Below are positions 18,738-27,437 of a DNA stretch of 64,000 nt, piece after piece. The notes under the pieces are model-generated. The model ran no database searches, was not told the DNA's origin, and was given only the letters and a program-made list of their open reading frames with translations. Source of the DNA: Rhizobium ecuadorense (GTDB lineage Bacteria > Pseudomonadota > Alphaproteobacteria > Rhizobiales > Rhizobiaceae); assembly GCF_001187535.1 (NCBI RefSeq), contig NZ_LFIO01001065.1, positions 1 to 64,000 of the forward strand. Reading direction: 5' to 3'. Within the stretch, counting starts at the first letter, position 1, and each line of letters begins with the position of its first letter. Position numbers and translations under genes: made by a program.

Positions 18738-20492
18738 ATGCGTACGCTTCTTGCCGCCTTTGCGGCCACCACCATCCTTGCGGGCGCCGCTCAGGCGACG
18801 ACGGTCTATCCGTTCGATCGCGCGACGATTCTTGCCGGCTCACCGTTCGATTTCAAGGTCGAACTCAACAAGCAGGTCAAGCCCGAAGACGTGAAGATCA
18901 CCGTCAACGGCCAGGATTACAAGACTGTTCTCGGCGGTGAAGCGCAGTTCGTCGAACTGGAAAAGGGCAAGGAAGACAAGGCTCTCGGCTCCGCTCTCCT
19001 GTTGCGCGGCCTTAAGATTTCCGCTCCGGGCGACTACAAGATCGAAGTCGCTGCCGGCGATGAAACGAAGTCCGTTACCTGGAACGTTTATGAGACCGCG
19101 GCTCAGCCGAAGGCCAAGAACATCATCTTCCTGCTCGGCGACGGCCTTTCCGTGGCGCACCGCACCGCCGCCCGCATCATGTCCAAGGGAATGGCCGAAG
19201 GCAAGGCAAACGGCCGTCTCAACATGGACGATCTCGATCATATGGCGTTTATCGGCACATCGGCGACGAATGCCGTCGCCACGGATTCGGCCAATACCAT
19301 GTCGGCCTTGATGACGGGTCACAAGACGGCCGTCAACGCGCTCGGCGTCTATGCCGACCGTACGCCGGCCACGCTCGATGACCCGCGTGTGGAAACCTTT
19401 GGCGAAGCCGTCCGCCGCACGACCAAGAAGTCGATCGGCATCGTCGCGACGGCTGAGGTGGAGGACGCGACGCCAGCTGCCGTCGTTTCCCATACCCGCA
19501 GCCGCAACGATAAGGCTGACATTGTCGGCATGCTGCTCGACGTCAAGCCGGAAGTCCTGCTCGGCGGTGGTTCGGCCTATTTCCTCGGCAAGGAGGTCGC
19601 CGGTTCCAAGCGCAAGGACAACCAGGACTATATTAAGCTGTTCCAGGATGCCGGCTACAAGCTCGCGACCGATAAGAACGAGCTCGCCGCCAATGCATCG
19701 GCCGCCGGCAATCTCCTCGGCCTGTTCCACACCGGCAATATGGACGTGACGCTCGACCGCGAATTCCTGAAGAAAGGCACAGTCGACAAGTTCCCGAACC
19801 AGCCGGGTCTCGTCGCCATGACCAAGGTCGCGCTCGACCGCCTCTCCAAGAATCCGAACGGCTTCTTCCTGATGGTCGAAGGTTCTTCGATCGACAAGAT
19901 GTCGCATCCGCTCGATTGGGATCGCGCCGTCGTCGAAACCATCGAATTCGACCAGGCGATCGGCGTCGCGCGCGAATTCCAGAAGGCGCATCCGGATACG
20001 CTGATCGTCGTCACCGGCGACCACACGCACGGCGTTTCGATCATTGGCACCGTCGATGACGAGAAGCCCGGCACAGAAATGCGCGAAAAGGTCGGCACCT
20101 ATGCCGAAGCCGGCTTCCCGAACTACAAGGACGAAAACGGCGACGGCTACCCCGACAAGATCGACGTCAGCCGCCGCCTGTTCCTCAGCGCCAATAACGG
20201 CCCTGACCATTACGAGACCTTCCGTCCCAAGCTCGACGGCCCTTTCGTTCCGGCTGTCCAGAACGAAAAGAAGGAATATGTCGCCAACGAACAGTACAAG
20301 GATGTTCCCGGCGCCGTCTTCGTTCAGGGCAATCTTCCGAAGAGCAGCGAGAGCGGCGTCCATGCGGTCGACGACGTCGTCCTGCAGTCGGCCGGTCCAG
20401 GCTCCGAGGAGTTCCATGGCTACATGGAACAGAGCGATGTTTATCGCGTGCTCGCCGACACTTTCGCGCTCGGCGCCAAGCAGACGAACTGA
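18738..20492 (+). CDS. PhoA-type alkaline phosphatase
   Basis: The 584-residue product has a signal peptide (about 1-21, ending AGAAQA). It continues with a small Ig-like N-terminal region to about 125 and then the alkaline phosphatase core: FLLGDGLSVAHRTAARIM (first metal Asp), ATDSANTMSALMTGHKT with the nucleophilic Ser near 184, EGSSIDKMSH and TGDHTHGVS. It is a periplasmic zinc/magnesium enzyme releasing phosphate from esters. No confident PHO box was found in its upstream region. It is followed by a repeat block and the ABC operon at 20706-23131; whether that adjacency is functional is open. Confidence 0.9.
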   Translation: MRTLLAAFAATTILAGAAQATTVYPFDRATILAGSPFDFKVELNKQVKPEDVKITVNGQDYKTVLGGEAQFVELEKGKEDKALGSALLLRGLKISAPGDYKIEVAAGDETKSVTWNVYETAAQPKAKNIIFLLGDGLSVAHRTAARIMSKGMAEGKANGRLNMDDLDHMAFIGTSATNAVATDSANTMSALMTGHKTAVNALGVYADRTPATLDDPRVETFGEAVRRTTKKSIGIVATAEVEDATPAAVVSHTRSRNDKADIVGMLLDVKPEVLLGGGSAYFLGKEVAGSKRKDNQDYIKLFQDAGYKLATDKNELAANASAAGNLLGLFHTGNMDVTLDREFLKKGTVDKFPNQPGLVAMTKVALDRLSKNPNGFFLMVEGSSIDKMSHPLDWDRAVVETIEFDQAIGVAREFQKAHPDTLIVVTGDHTHGVSIIGTVDDEKPGTEMREKVGTYAEAGFPNYKDENGDGYPDKIDVSRRLFLSANNGPDHYETFRPKLDGPFVPAVQNEKKEYVANEQYKDVPGAVFVQGNLPKSSESGVHAVDDVVLQSAGPGSEEFHGYMEQSDVYRVLADTFALGAKQTN

Positions 20493-20501
20493 TCTCTCGA
20501 C

Positions 20502-20543
20502 GCGGATGATTTTAGGCCGGATCGGCCTAAAATCTGAATCCGC
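20502..20543. repeat. nested palindromic intergenic repeat (family A)
   Basis: GCGGAT/ATCCGC outer arms enclose GATTTTAGGCC and GGCCTAAAATC arms around a GGATC centre. The core is closely related to the repeat at 4868-4916. It lies just after the alkaline phosphatase stop and may also act as a transcript-stabilising hairpin. Confidence 0.75.
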
Positions 20544-20560
20544 ATCGCGATCAAGGAAAT

Positions 20561-20610
20561 AGAGCATGATGTCGTCCGAAAACCGCTCACACTTTTCGGC
20601 ATCATGCTCT
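20561..20610. repeat. 50-bp intergenic palindrome (family B)
   Basis: AGAGCATGAT (20561-20570) is the exact reverse complement of ATCATGCTCT (20601-20610), with an inner CCGAAAA / TTTTCGG pair. I recall this GAGCATGATG...CATGCTC element as widespread between genes in Rhizobium. It follows the family A copy by 17 bases, forming a composite mosaic. Confidence 0.75.
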
Positions 20611-20705
20611 GGCCGATCCCCGCGAGGCTGCTTGCCGGCCTTGCCTCTTTCGTCGATCATGGTCCCGGCCGTTCAGCGGCCGGGATTTGTTTCCTGGAGG
20701 TCGCC

Positions 20706-21167
20706 ATGGACATATTCTCTTCGCTGCATCTCAGCCGCCGCCGGCTGATCGGCGCCGCCGTTGCGCTTCCCTTTGCCGCTTCCACCGTTCGCGCCGGCGA
20801 TGCTTCACTCTCCTTTGACGGGCTCTATGGCACGTTCGGCGTGCTCGGCCTCGAATTCTCCGAGAAGGTGAAGCAGCTCGCGGGCCAGGAAATCAGCATG
20901 AAGGGCTTCATGGCGCCGCCGCTGAAGGCCGAGGCGCAGTTCTTCGTGCTCACCGAGGTGCCGATGTCGCTCTGCCCCTTCTGCTCCTCGGATGCGGACT
21001 GGCCTGACAATATCGTCGTCGTCTATCTCTCGGAGAAACAGACCTTCGTGCAGCCGCGCCAGACGATCGAAGTGCGCGGCATGCTGGAATATGGTTCCTG
21101 GACGGACCCGGATACCGGCTTCGTCAGCCTGCTGCGTATCCGCCAGGCCGAATATTCCGCCGTCTGA
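20706..21167 (+). CDS. exported DUF3299-like protein of an ABC operon
   Basis: The 153-residue product starts at ATG 20706 behind GGAGG (5 bases). The N-terminus has SRRRLIGAAVALPFAASTVRAGD, an export signal with a run of arginines that could be Tat type. The body contains GFMAPPLKAEAQFFVLTEVPMSLCPFCSSDADWPDNIVVVY. A CxxC pair and the GF.xPL..FF.LTEVP pattern resemble DUF3299 proteins that accompany MacB-like ABC transporters. It is the first gene of a three-gene operon, 6 bases before the ATPase gene. A periplasmic partner or metal-handling role is an inference. Confidence 0.65.
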   Translation: MDIFSSLHLSRRRLIGAAVALPFAASTVRAGDASLSFDGLYGTFGVLGLEFSEKVKQLAGQEISMKGFMAPPLKAEAQFFVLTEVPMSLCPFCSSDADWPDNIVVVYLSEKQTFVQPRQTIEVRGMLEYGSWTDPDTGFVSLLRIRQAEYSAV

Positions 21168-21173
21168 ACCGAT

Positions 21174-21866
21174 ATGCTCGCTCTTCATATCGAAAACCTT
21201 GACGTCACCTTCCCCGGCCTGTCCTCGCCCGCGCTGGCAATCTCTAGCCTGTCGATCGATGCCGGCAGCAGGGTCGCCATTACAGGCGCGTCCGGATCCG
21301 GCAAGAGCACCTTCGTCAATATCGTCGCCGGGCTGGATCGGACGCGGCAGGGCCGCATCCGTTGGAATGGCGAGGATATTGCGGATTTTTCGGAAAGCCG
21401 CCGCGACCGGTTCCGTGCCGCCAATATCGGCCTGGTCATGCAGGAATTTCATCTCTTTCCCGGCCTGTCGGCGCTGGAGAACGTGCTTCTGCCGGCGCGG
21501 CTTGCGGGTGCGGCCACGGCTGATGTCATCGAGCGGGCGCATGCGCTTTTGAGCACGGTCGGTCTTTCCCGACCCGGCCAGAAGATCGAAACCATGTCGC
21601 GCGGCGAGATGCAGCGCGTGGCGATCGGCCGGGCGCTGCTGCGCAAGCCCGGCGTCATCATCGCCGACGAGCCGACGGCGAGCCTCGATGCCGAAAGCGG
21701 TGAGGCTGTCGGAAACCTTATCCTCGATCTCGCCATTGCCGAAGGCAGCACGCTGATCGTCGTTTCACACGACCAGCGGCTGGCGAGCCGCCTCGATCGG
21801 CGTATTACCTTCGGCTCCGGCCGGATCAGCGACGATTCCGCGGCAACGGCGGGAGAGGCCGCATGA
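21174..21866 (+). CDS. ABC transporter ATP-binding protein (MacB/LolD-like)
   Basis: The 230-residue ATPase has Walker A GASGSGKST near 38, Q-loop MQEFHLFPGLSALENV near 87, and Walker B GVIIADEPTASLDAESG near 160. The signature motif is degenerate: [15 protein letters not shown] replaces LSGGxxQR, although the Gly and following Gln-Arg are kept. The best relatives by pattern are LolD/MacB ATPases that pair with FtsX-type permeases. The stop overlaps the permease start in an ATGA junction, so the two are translationally coupled. Confidence 0.88.
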   Translation: MLALHIENLDVTFPGLSSPALAISSLSIDAGSRVAITGASGSGKSTFVNIVAGLDRTRQGRIRWNGEDIADFSESRRDRFRAANIGLVMQEFHLFPGLSALENVLLPARLAGAATADVIERAHALLSTVGLSRPGQKIETMSRGEMQRVAIGRALLRKPGVIIADEPTASLDAESGEAVGNLILDLAIAEGSTLIVVSHDQRLASRLDRRITFGSGRISDDSAATAGEAA

Positions 21867-23131
21867 TCCGCTTCATCCTTGCCGATCTTCGCCGCCTCTG
21901 GGCGGGCTCGCTGGTGGTCGTGCTGCTGGTGGCGCTGGCGACCGCGCTCGGCGTTTGCGTCGTGCTGCAGGAGCGGGCGCTTCGTCTCGGCAGTGCCCGC
22001 GCCGCCGACAAGTTCGATCTCCTCATCGGCGCCGGCGGCAGCGAGACGCAGCTCGTGCTGTCCTCCGTCTTCCTGCAGCCTTCACCTTTGCCGCTGATGC
22101 CGGGTGAGGTCTTGGCCAGGCTTGCCGCCGATCGACGTGTCGACTGGGCAGCCCCGATCGGCTTCGGTGATTCCTTCTCCGGCTATCCGATCGTCGGGAC
22201 GACGGTGCCGCTGGTGGAGAAGCTGTCCGGCGGTTTTGCCGAGGGCAAGGTTTTCGCCCGCGAGGGAGAGGCGGTGATCGGCTCCGCGGTCAAGCTGCCG
22301 CTCGGGGCAGAGATCAAGCCGATGCATGGCCTGGCTGAGGAAGGAGGCGAGACTCATACCGAACTCGTCTACCACGTCGCCGGCCGCCTGCGGCCGACGG
22401 GGACTGCCTGGGACCGGGCCATTCTCGTTCCGATCCAGGCTGTCTGGCATATCCATGGCCTGGGGGCAGACGCGCATGAAAGCGCCGAGGAGGCAGGACA
22501 CGATCACGAGCATGAAGGCGCCGATCATGATGCGCACGAGCATCATGGAGAAATCGACCCGGATGCCGCACTCGACGAAAACTGGGCTGCGGATGCGCCC
22601 GGGCTTCCCGCCATCCTCGTCAAGCCGAAGACGATCGCCGACGCCTACAAGCTGCGGCAGGATTATCGCAGCGGCAATACCGTTGCCGTCTTTCCCGGCG
22701 AGGTGCTGACCAATCTCTACGGCACGCTCGGCGACGCCAAGCAGATCCTCGTTGCGGTCGCCGCCGGCGCGCAAGCGCTCGTTGCCGCCTCGCTGGTGCT
22801 GGTCACGGTCATCCATATCGGCCAACGACGCCGCCAGATCGGTGCGCTCCGGGCTTTCGGCGCCCCGCGCGGCGCGATTTTCGGCATCGTCTGGCTGGAA
22901 TTCTTCTTCCTGGTGGCAGCCGGCATCGGGCTCGGATTCACCTTCGGCTATGCTGCGGCGCTAACCCTGTCCGGCATGTTCTCTCAGACGAGCGGGATCG
23001 CCATGCCGGTCGGCTTCGCCCGTGAAGACACCGGGCTTGCGGCGGTGCTGTTCGCCTTTGCCGCCATCCTGGCCGCATTGCCGGCGGTGCTCGCCTACCG
23101 GCAATCGCCGGCGCAGGCGCTGAGAGCATAA
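21863..23131 (+). CDS. FtsX/MacB-type permease with histidine-rich extracytoplasmic loop
   Basis: The 422-residue product has one N-terminal helix (about 12-33), a large extracytoplasmic domain, and three C-terminal helices (about 290-312, 340-365, 390-412), the FtsX-like layout. Between about residues 196 and 231 the external domain carries a dense His/Asp/Glu segment (AHESAEEAGHDHEHEGADHDAHEHHGE), a typical Zn/Ni/Cu-binding composition. Together with the DUF3299-like protein and ATPase it resembles the Zur-regulated PA4063-PA4066 locus of Pseudomonas as I recall it. Zinc is therefore a reasonable guess, but no Zur box was found. Confidence 0.85.
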   Translation: MIRFILADLRRLWAGSLVVVLLVALATALGVCVVLQERALRLGSARAADKFDLLIGAGGSETQLVLSSVFLQPSPLPLMPGEVLARLAADRRVDWAAPIGFGDSFSGYPIVGTTVPLVEKLSGGFAEGKVFAREGEAVIGSAVKLPLGAEIKPMHGLAEEGGETHTELVYHVAGRLRPTGTAWDRAILVPIQAVWHIHGLGADAHESAEEAGHDHEHEGADHDAHEHHGEIDPDAALDENWAADAPGLPAILVKPKTIADAYKLRQDYRSGNTVAVFPGEVLTNLYGTLGDAKQILVAVAAGAQALVAASLVLVTVIHIGQRRRQIGALRAFGAPRGAIFGIVWLEFFFLVAAGIGLGFTFGYAAALTLSGMFSQTSGIAMPVGFAREDTGLAAVLFAFAAILAALPAVLAYRQSPAQALRA

Positions 23132-23175
23132 CTGTGGCCGGCCGACTCCGCTGCCTGCAAAGCGCGTTGCCATTA

Positions 23176-23185
23176 GACTAAAGTC
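23176..23185. promoter_or_regulatory. small palindrome upstream of the MHS transporter gene
   Basis: GACTAAAGTC reads GACT-AA-AGTC, flanked by TTA and ATAA, 131 bases before the transporter start. It could be half of an operator, but ten-base palindromes are common by chance. Confidence 0.25.
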
Positions 23186-23315
23186 ATAATCCCAAAGCAT
23201 CTCTCTTTTTGATCGGTCGTTTCTGGCACACTCTCGTCAGGCGTGTCGCGGCCAGGGGTCTGCTTTGAGGAGAGTAGGTCGCGCGCGTTGCTCATCACTC
23301 TGTGGAGGACAGACA

Positions 23316-25202
23316 ATGGCAAATGTCGCAAGCATCGACGGCGCGAAGGCCGGCCCGATGACCGGCGAAGAGAAGAAGGTGATCTTCGCCTCTTCGCTCG
23401 GCACCGTTTTCGAATGGTATGATTTCTATCTCTACGGTTCGCTCGCCACCTATATCGGCGCGACCTATTTCACCCAATATCCCGAGGCGACGCGCAACAT
23501 CTTCACGCTGCTCGCCTTTGCCGCCGGCTTCCTGGTGCGCCCGTTCGGCGCGCTGGTGTTCGGCCGTCTCGGCGATCTGGTCGGCCGCAAGTACACCTTC
23601 CTGGTGACGATCATGATCATGGGTCTGTCGACCTTCCTCGTCGGCATCCTGCCGGGTGCCGCCACCATCGGCATCGCCGCCCCGATCATCCTAATCGCGC
23701 TGCGCCTGCTACAAGGTCTGGCGCTGGGCGGTGAATATGGCGGTGCGGCAACCTATGTCGCCGAACATGCGCCGAACGGGCGCCGCGGCTACTTCACCTC
23801 ATGGATCCAGACGACGGCAACGCTCGGCCTGTTCCTGTCGCTGATTGTCATCGTTCTGGTTCAATATCTGATGGGTGCGGCTCAGTTTGCCGCCTGGGGC
23901 TGGCGCATTCCGTTCCTGGTCTCCGTCGTCCTGCTCGGCATTTCCGTCTGGATCCGCCTGAAGATGAACGAATCGCCGGCGTTCCAGCGCATGAAGGCGG
24001 AGGGCAAGGGCTCCAAGGCGCCGCTGACCGAAGCCTTCGGCACATGGAGAAATGCCAAGATTGCGATCATCGCGCTTCTCGGCGCCACCATGGGCCAGGC
24101 GGTCGTCTGGTACGGCGGTCAGTTCTATGCACTGTTCTTCCTGCAGAACGTACTGAAGGTGGACCTGCAGTCGGCCAATATCATGGTCGCCATCGCGCTC
24201 TTCCTCGCCACGCCGTTCTTCGTCATCTTCGGCGGCCTCTCCGACAAGATCGGCCGCAAGCCGATCATCATGGCAGGCCTTCTCATCGCGGCGGTGACGT
24301 ATAATCCGCTGTTCAAGGCGATGACCTGGACGGCGAACCCGGCACTTGCCGAAGCCCAGGCCTCGATCCGGGCAACGGTCACGGCCGATCCGGCGGATTG
24401 CAAATTCCAGTTCAATCCGACCGGCACGTCGAAGTTCACCAGCTCCTGCGACGTGGCGACAGCGTTCCTGACGAAGAACTCGGTGCCCTATGACGTCGTT
24501 CCCGGTCCGGCCGGTCAGCCGGCAACGGTGAAGGTCGGCAATGGGACGATTGCGAGCTTCGACGTCGTCGCTGCCGGCGACAAGGCCAAGGGCATGACCG
24601 CCGCCTTCGAAAAGGGCGTCAACATCGCGCTCCACGATGCCGGCTATCCGCTGAAGCGCGGCGCCGCCAAGGTGCCGGATTCCAAGCTCGATGCTTTCAT
24701 CGCAGCCAATCCGGAACTGTCGCTGAATGCCGATGCTGTGCGTGCCGGCGAGAAGGAAACCGTGCCAGCGGCCAAGCTGGTCGAGACCAAGCTGCTGACG
24801 GCCGATGAGGCCAACGGCGTCACCGACATGGCGGTCTACACCGTCGCCAATGGCGGCGCCTTCGCCATGGCCGCCGATCCTGCCCGCGTCAACTGGATCG
24901 GCACGATCGCCATCCTGTTCGTCCTCGTCATCTATGTGACGATGGTCTACGGCCCGATCGCCGCCCTGCTGGTCGAGCTCTTCCCGACCCGCATCCGCTA
25001 TACCGGTATGTCGCTGCCCTATCACATCGGCAACGGCTGGTTCGGCGGCCTGCTGCCGGCTACGGCCTTCGCGATGAGCGCTGCCGCGGGCGATATCTAT
25101 TACGGTCTCTGGTACCCGATCGTCTTCGCGACGATCACGCTGGTGATCGGCCTGATCTTCCTGCCGGAAACGAAGAACAGGGATATCCACGCGCTGGATT
25201 GA
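23316..25202 (+). CDS. MHS-family MFS metabolite:proton symporter with a large insertion
   Basis: The 628-residue product starts at ATG 23316 after TGGAGGACAGACA. The N-terminal half is classical for MHS symporters: GTVFEWYDFYLYGSLA near 29, FGRLGDLVGRKYTF near 84, GEYGGAATYVAEHAPNGRRG near 140, and a second GGLSDKIGRKP near 308. Around residues 332-520 it carries about 190 hydrophilic residues with two cysteines before the last helices resume with LFVLVIYVTMVYGPIAALLVELFPTRIRYTG. That is much longer than the usual 430-450 residue symporter. Similar long forms occur in alphaproteobacteria; the substrate (organic acid or betaine-like) is unknown. Confidence 0.85.
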   Translation: MANVASIDGAKAGPMTGEEKKVIFASSLGTVFEWYDFYLYGSLATYIGATYFTQYPEATRNIFTLLAFAAGFLVRPFGALVFGRLGDLVGRKYTFLVTIMIMGLSTFLVGILPGAATIGIAAPIILIALRLLQGLALGGEYGGAATYVAEHAPNGRRGYFTSWIQTTATLGLFLSLIVIVLVQYLMGAAQFAAWGWRIPFLVSVVLLGISVWIRLKMNESPAFQRMKAEGKGSKAPLTEAFGTWRNAKIAIIALLGATMGQAVVWYGGQFYALFFLQNVLKVDLQSANIMVAIALFLATPFFVIFGGLSDKIGRKPIIMAGLLIAAVTYNPLFKAMTWTANPALAEAQASIRATVTADPADCKFQFNPTGTSKFTSSCDVATAFLTKNSVPYDVVPGPAGQPATVKVGNGTIASFDVVAAGDKAKGMTAAFEKGVNIALHDAGYPLKRGAAKVPDSKLDAFIAANPELSLNADAVRAGEKETVPAAKLVETKLLTADEANGVTDMAVYTVANGGAFAMAADPARVNWIGTIAILFVLVIYVTMVYGPIAALLVELFPTRIRYTGMSLPYHIGNGWFGGLLPATAFAMSAAAGDIYYGLWYPIVFATITLVIGLIFLPETKNRDIHALD

Positions 25203-25222
25203 GCGGCGCGTCAGCGCTTGAG

Positions 25223-25260
25223 AAAAACGGCCCGGCGCTTACAAGGCGCCGGGCTTTTTG
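25223..25260. terminator. bidirectional terminator
   Basis: CCCGGCGC (25231-25238) pairs with GCGCCGGG (25246-25253). A CTTTTTG follows on + and an A-rich stretch precedes, giving T on the minus strand. It serves both the MHS transporter gene and the convergent PAP2 gene. Confidence 0.85.
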
Positions 25261-25991
25261 ATGTCAGGAAAAAGGTGTTTGGCGATCGGCCAGCCATCCG
25301 GCGCCAATTTGAAGAGCAGGCCGCAGCGGGCAAAGACGATCGCCGTCAGCAGCGAGAACCAGCCGCCGAACGCAAGGCCGGCGATGACGTCGCTCGGATA
25401 GTGGGCGCCGACCATGACACGCGTCATGCCGAGCCAGATGGCGCCGGCGATGAAGAGAACGCGGTAGCGCGGAAACAGCAGGGCAAAGGCGGCGAAGAAG
25501 GCGCCGACCGTGGTGGAATGCCCAGACGGGAAACTTTCCAAAGCGGCATGGCCTGAAAAGGGCGTGAAGGAAAACATGCCCAAATCGTGAAAATGATCGG
25601 GACGCGCCCTGCCGATCGCCCGTTTCAGCAGATTGGCGAGAAGCCCGGAGAAGACGACCGTGGCGAAGAGATAGGCGCCGATCCAGCTGACATAGAGGGC
25701 CTGCGCCTTCGAGCGCGCCGTCTTCACGAGCTTGTAGCCCGCCCTGCCCTGAAAGAACAGCAGGATGCTGGTAAAGATCAGCCAGGCGGAATCGCCGAAA
25801 CCGGTCATCATCTCGCCGAGGTGTTTCACCAGTGCAGGAGGTTCGCTGGCGCCGATCGGCGCATCGAACAGCAGCATGGAAAGGATGACGGCATTGAGCG
25901 TGATGAAAAGACAGGCCTGCCAACGCAAAGGCGGCATGATAGCGCCGTTCCGGCGCCAACGCTTGTCCAGGGAAGCCCAAAATGCCCGCAT
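25239..25991 (-). CDS. PAP2-family membrane phosphatase
   Basis: The 250-residue product has about six membrane helices and the three PAP2 signature motifs: KRAIGRARPDHF near 125, SFPSGHSTTVGAFF near 154, and RVMVGAHYPSDVIAG near 200. These Arg/His residues form the phosphatase site. Candidate substrates are phosphatidic acid, undecaprenyl pyrophosphate or lipid A phosphates; none can be chosen from sequence. ATG 25991 was chosen over an in-frame TTG at 26033. The 3' end shares the terminator at 25223-25260. Confidence 0.85.
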   Translation of the reverse strand: MRAFWASLDKRWRRNGAIMPPLRWQACLFITLNAVILSMLLFDAPIGASEPPALVKHLGEMMTGFGDSAWLIFTSILLFFQGRAGYKLVKTARSKAQALYVSWIGAYLFATVVFSGLLANLLKRAIGRARPDHFHDLGMFSFTPFSGHAALESFPSGHSTTVGAFFAAFALLFPRYRVLFIAGAIWLGMTRVMVGAHYPSDVIAGLAFGGWFSLLTAIVFARCGLLFKLAPDGWPIAKHLFPDIKKPGAL

Positions 25992-26110
25992 TCCGTCGTC
26001 CGTTCGAATTTGCCGGGTTGAAATTCGGCGCAAAAATACACGAGATTGTGGCCGAGAATAGTCTGTTTCGGATAATTCGACCGACCCCGTTCAGGCTTCT
26101 CGGTTTCACG

Positions 26111-26143
26111 AAAAAGCCCTCCGCATGGGTGATGCGAAGGGCT
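26111..26143 (-). terminator. leuB terminator
   Basis: On the minus strand AGCCCTTCGCAT pairs with ATGCGGAGGGCT and is followed by TTTTT. It lies 22 bases beyond the leuB stop. Confidence 0.85.
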
Positions 26144-26147
26144 GAAC

Positions 26148-26163
26148 TGTTTCACGTGAAATA
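26148..26163. promoter_or_regulatory. parS-like ParB-binding site
   Basis: TGTTTCACGTGAAATA matches the conserved chromosomal parS 16-mer TGTTTCACGTGAAACA at 15 of 16 positions, including the whole 14-base TGTTTCACGTGAAA block. It sits between the leuB stop codon and the leuB terminator. In alphaproteobacteria such sites cluster near the replication origin and load ParB. Function here is inferred from the match. Confidence 0.7.
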
Positions 26164-26165
26164 TA

Positions 26166-27278
26166 TCAGGCGGAAAGCGCCTTGAACTCGGCGAGGATCG
26201 CATCGCCCATCTCGACGGTGCCGACCTGCCTTGCGCCATCGGCCATGATGTCGCCGGTGCGGATGCCCTTGTCGAGCACGTTGGCGATCGCTTTTTCCAG
26301 GTCGTCGGCTTCCTTCACCAGGTTGAAGGAGTAACGCAGGCACATGGCGAAGGAGGCGATCATGGCGATCGGATTGGCAATGCCCTTGCCGGCGATGTCG
26401 GGAGCCGAGCCGTGCACCGGCTCGTAGAGCGCCTTGCGCTTGCCTGTTTTGCCGTCGGGCGCACCGAGCGAGGCCGACGGCAGCATTCCGAGCGAACCGG
26501 TCAACATGGCGGCGACGTCGGAGAGCATATCGCCGAAGAGATTGTCGGTGACGATGACATCGAACTGCTTGGGCTGGCGCACCAGCTGCATGCCGCCGGC
26601 GTCAGCCAGCATATGCTCGAGCTGGACGTCGGAATATTTGGCCTTGTGCGTCTCGGTGACCACCTGGTTCCAAAGCACGCCCGACTTCATGACGTTGCGC
26701 TTTTCCATGGAGCAGACGCGGTTCTGTCGGGTGCGGGCCATTTCGAAGGCGACGCCGGCGATACGCTCGATCTCGTAGGTATCGTAGACCTGGGTGTCGA
26801 TGCCGCGCTTCTGGCCGTTGCCGAGATCGATGATCTCCTTCGGCTCGCCGAAATAGACGCCACCCGTCAACTCGCGGATGATCAGGATATCGAGGCCTTC
26901 GACCAGTTCCGGCTTCAGCGACGAGGCCGAGGCAAGGGCCGGATAGCAGATGGCGGGACGCAGGTTGGCGAAGAGCTGCAGATCCTTGCGCAGGCGAAGC
27001 AGACCGGCTTCCGGGCGCACGTCATAAGGCACGCTATCCCATTTCGGGCCGCCGACGGCGCCGAAGAGAACGGCATCGGCGGCAAGCGCCTTCTGCATGT
27101 CGGCTTCCGAGATCGCCGCGCCATGGGCATCATAGGCGGAGCCGCCGACAAGGCCTTCGTCGGTGACGAAACCGGCATTCATCGCCTCGTTCATATAGGC
27201 GATGATCTTGCGGACCTCGCCCATGGCCTCGGGACCGATGCCGTCGCCCGGCAGCAGGAAAAGATTGCGCACAGTCAT
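26166..27278 (-). CDS. leuB: 3-isopropylmalate dehydrogenase
   Basis: The 370-residue product has the family's [14 protein letters not shown] start, [24 protein letters not shown] near 136, KRNVMKS near 193 and [28 protein letters not shown] near 244, which hold the substrate and Mg ligands. It oxidatively decarboxylates 3-isopropylmalate with NAD in leucine synthesis. The start follows GGAGGGTTTC. leuD lies 2.7 kb away on the same strand, separated by a + strand gene and an IS. Confidence 0.97.
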   Translation of the reverse strand: MTVRNLFLLPGDGIGPEAMGEVRKIIAYMNEAMNAGFVTDEGLVGGSAYDAHGAAISEADMQKALAADAVLFGAVGGPKWDSVPYDVRPEAGLLRLRKDLQLFANLRPAICYPALASASSLKPELVEGLDILIIRELTGGVYFGEPKEIIDLGNGQKRGIDTQVYDTYEIERIAGVAFEMARTRQNRVCSMEKRNVMKSGVLWNQVVTETHKAKYSDVQLEHMLADAGGMQLVRQPKQFDVIVTDNLFGDMLSDVAAMLTGSLGMLPSASLGAPDGKTGKRKALYEPVHGSAPDIAGKGIANPIAMIASFAMCLRYSFNLVKEADDLEKAIANVLDKGIRTGDIMADGARQVGTVEMGDAILAEFKALSA

Positions 27279-27437
27279 GAAACCCTCCTGGGAAAAACAA
27301 GTTGCGGTTTCTTAGACCCCGGAAATGGGCATTTCAAGCGAGAGAAGCGGTGAATCGGTACGCTTCGCTCTTCGCCGCAATGGTTGCTCCTGCGCCCGCA
27401 AACGGATTAGAATAGCAGCCTGGCTTTATGTCCCCGG

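Noticed and set aside
17288..18940. 550-codon + frame opposite asd
   Set aside because: Antisense composition and no start context; asd is unmistakable on the other strand.
18840..20660. 606-codon minus frame opposite alkaline phosphatase
   Set aside because: Shadow of a clear family gene; no recognisable domain.
20493..20705. Zur or PHO box upstream of the ABC operon
   Set aside because: The interval is filled by two repeat palindromes; no sequence close to either consensus was seen.
23799..25190. 463-codon minus frame opposite the MHS transporter
   Set aside because: Asp/Arg/Gly-rich shadow frame without motif.
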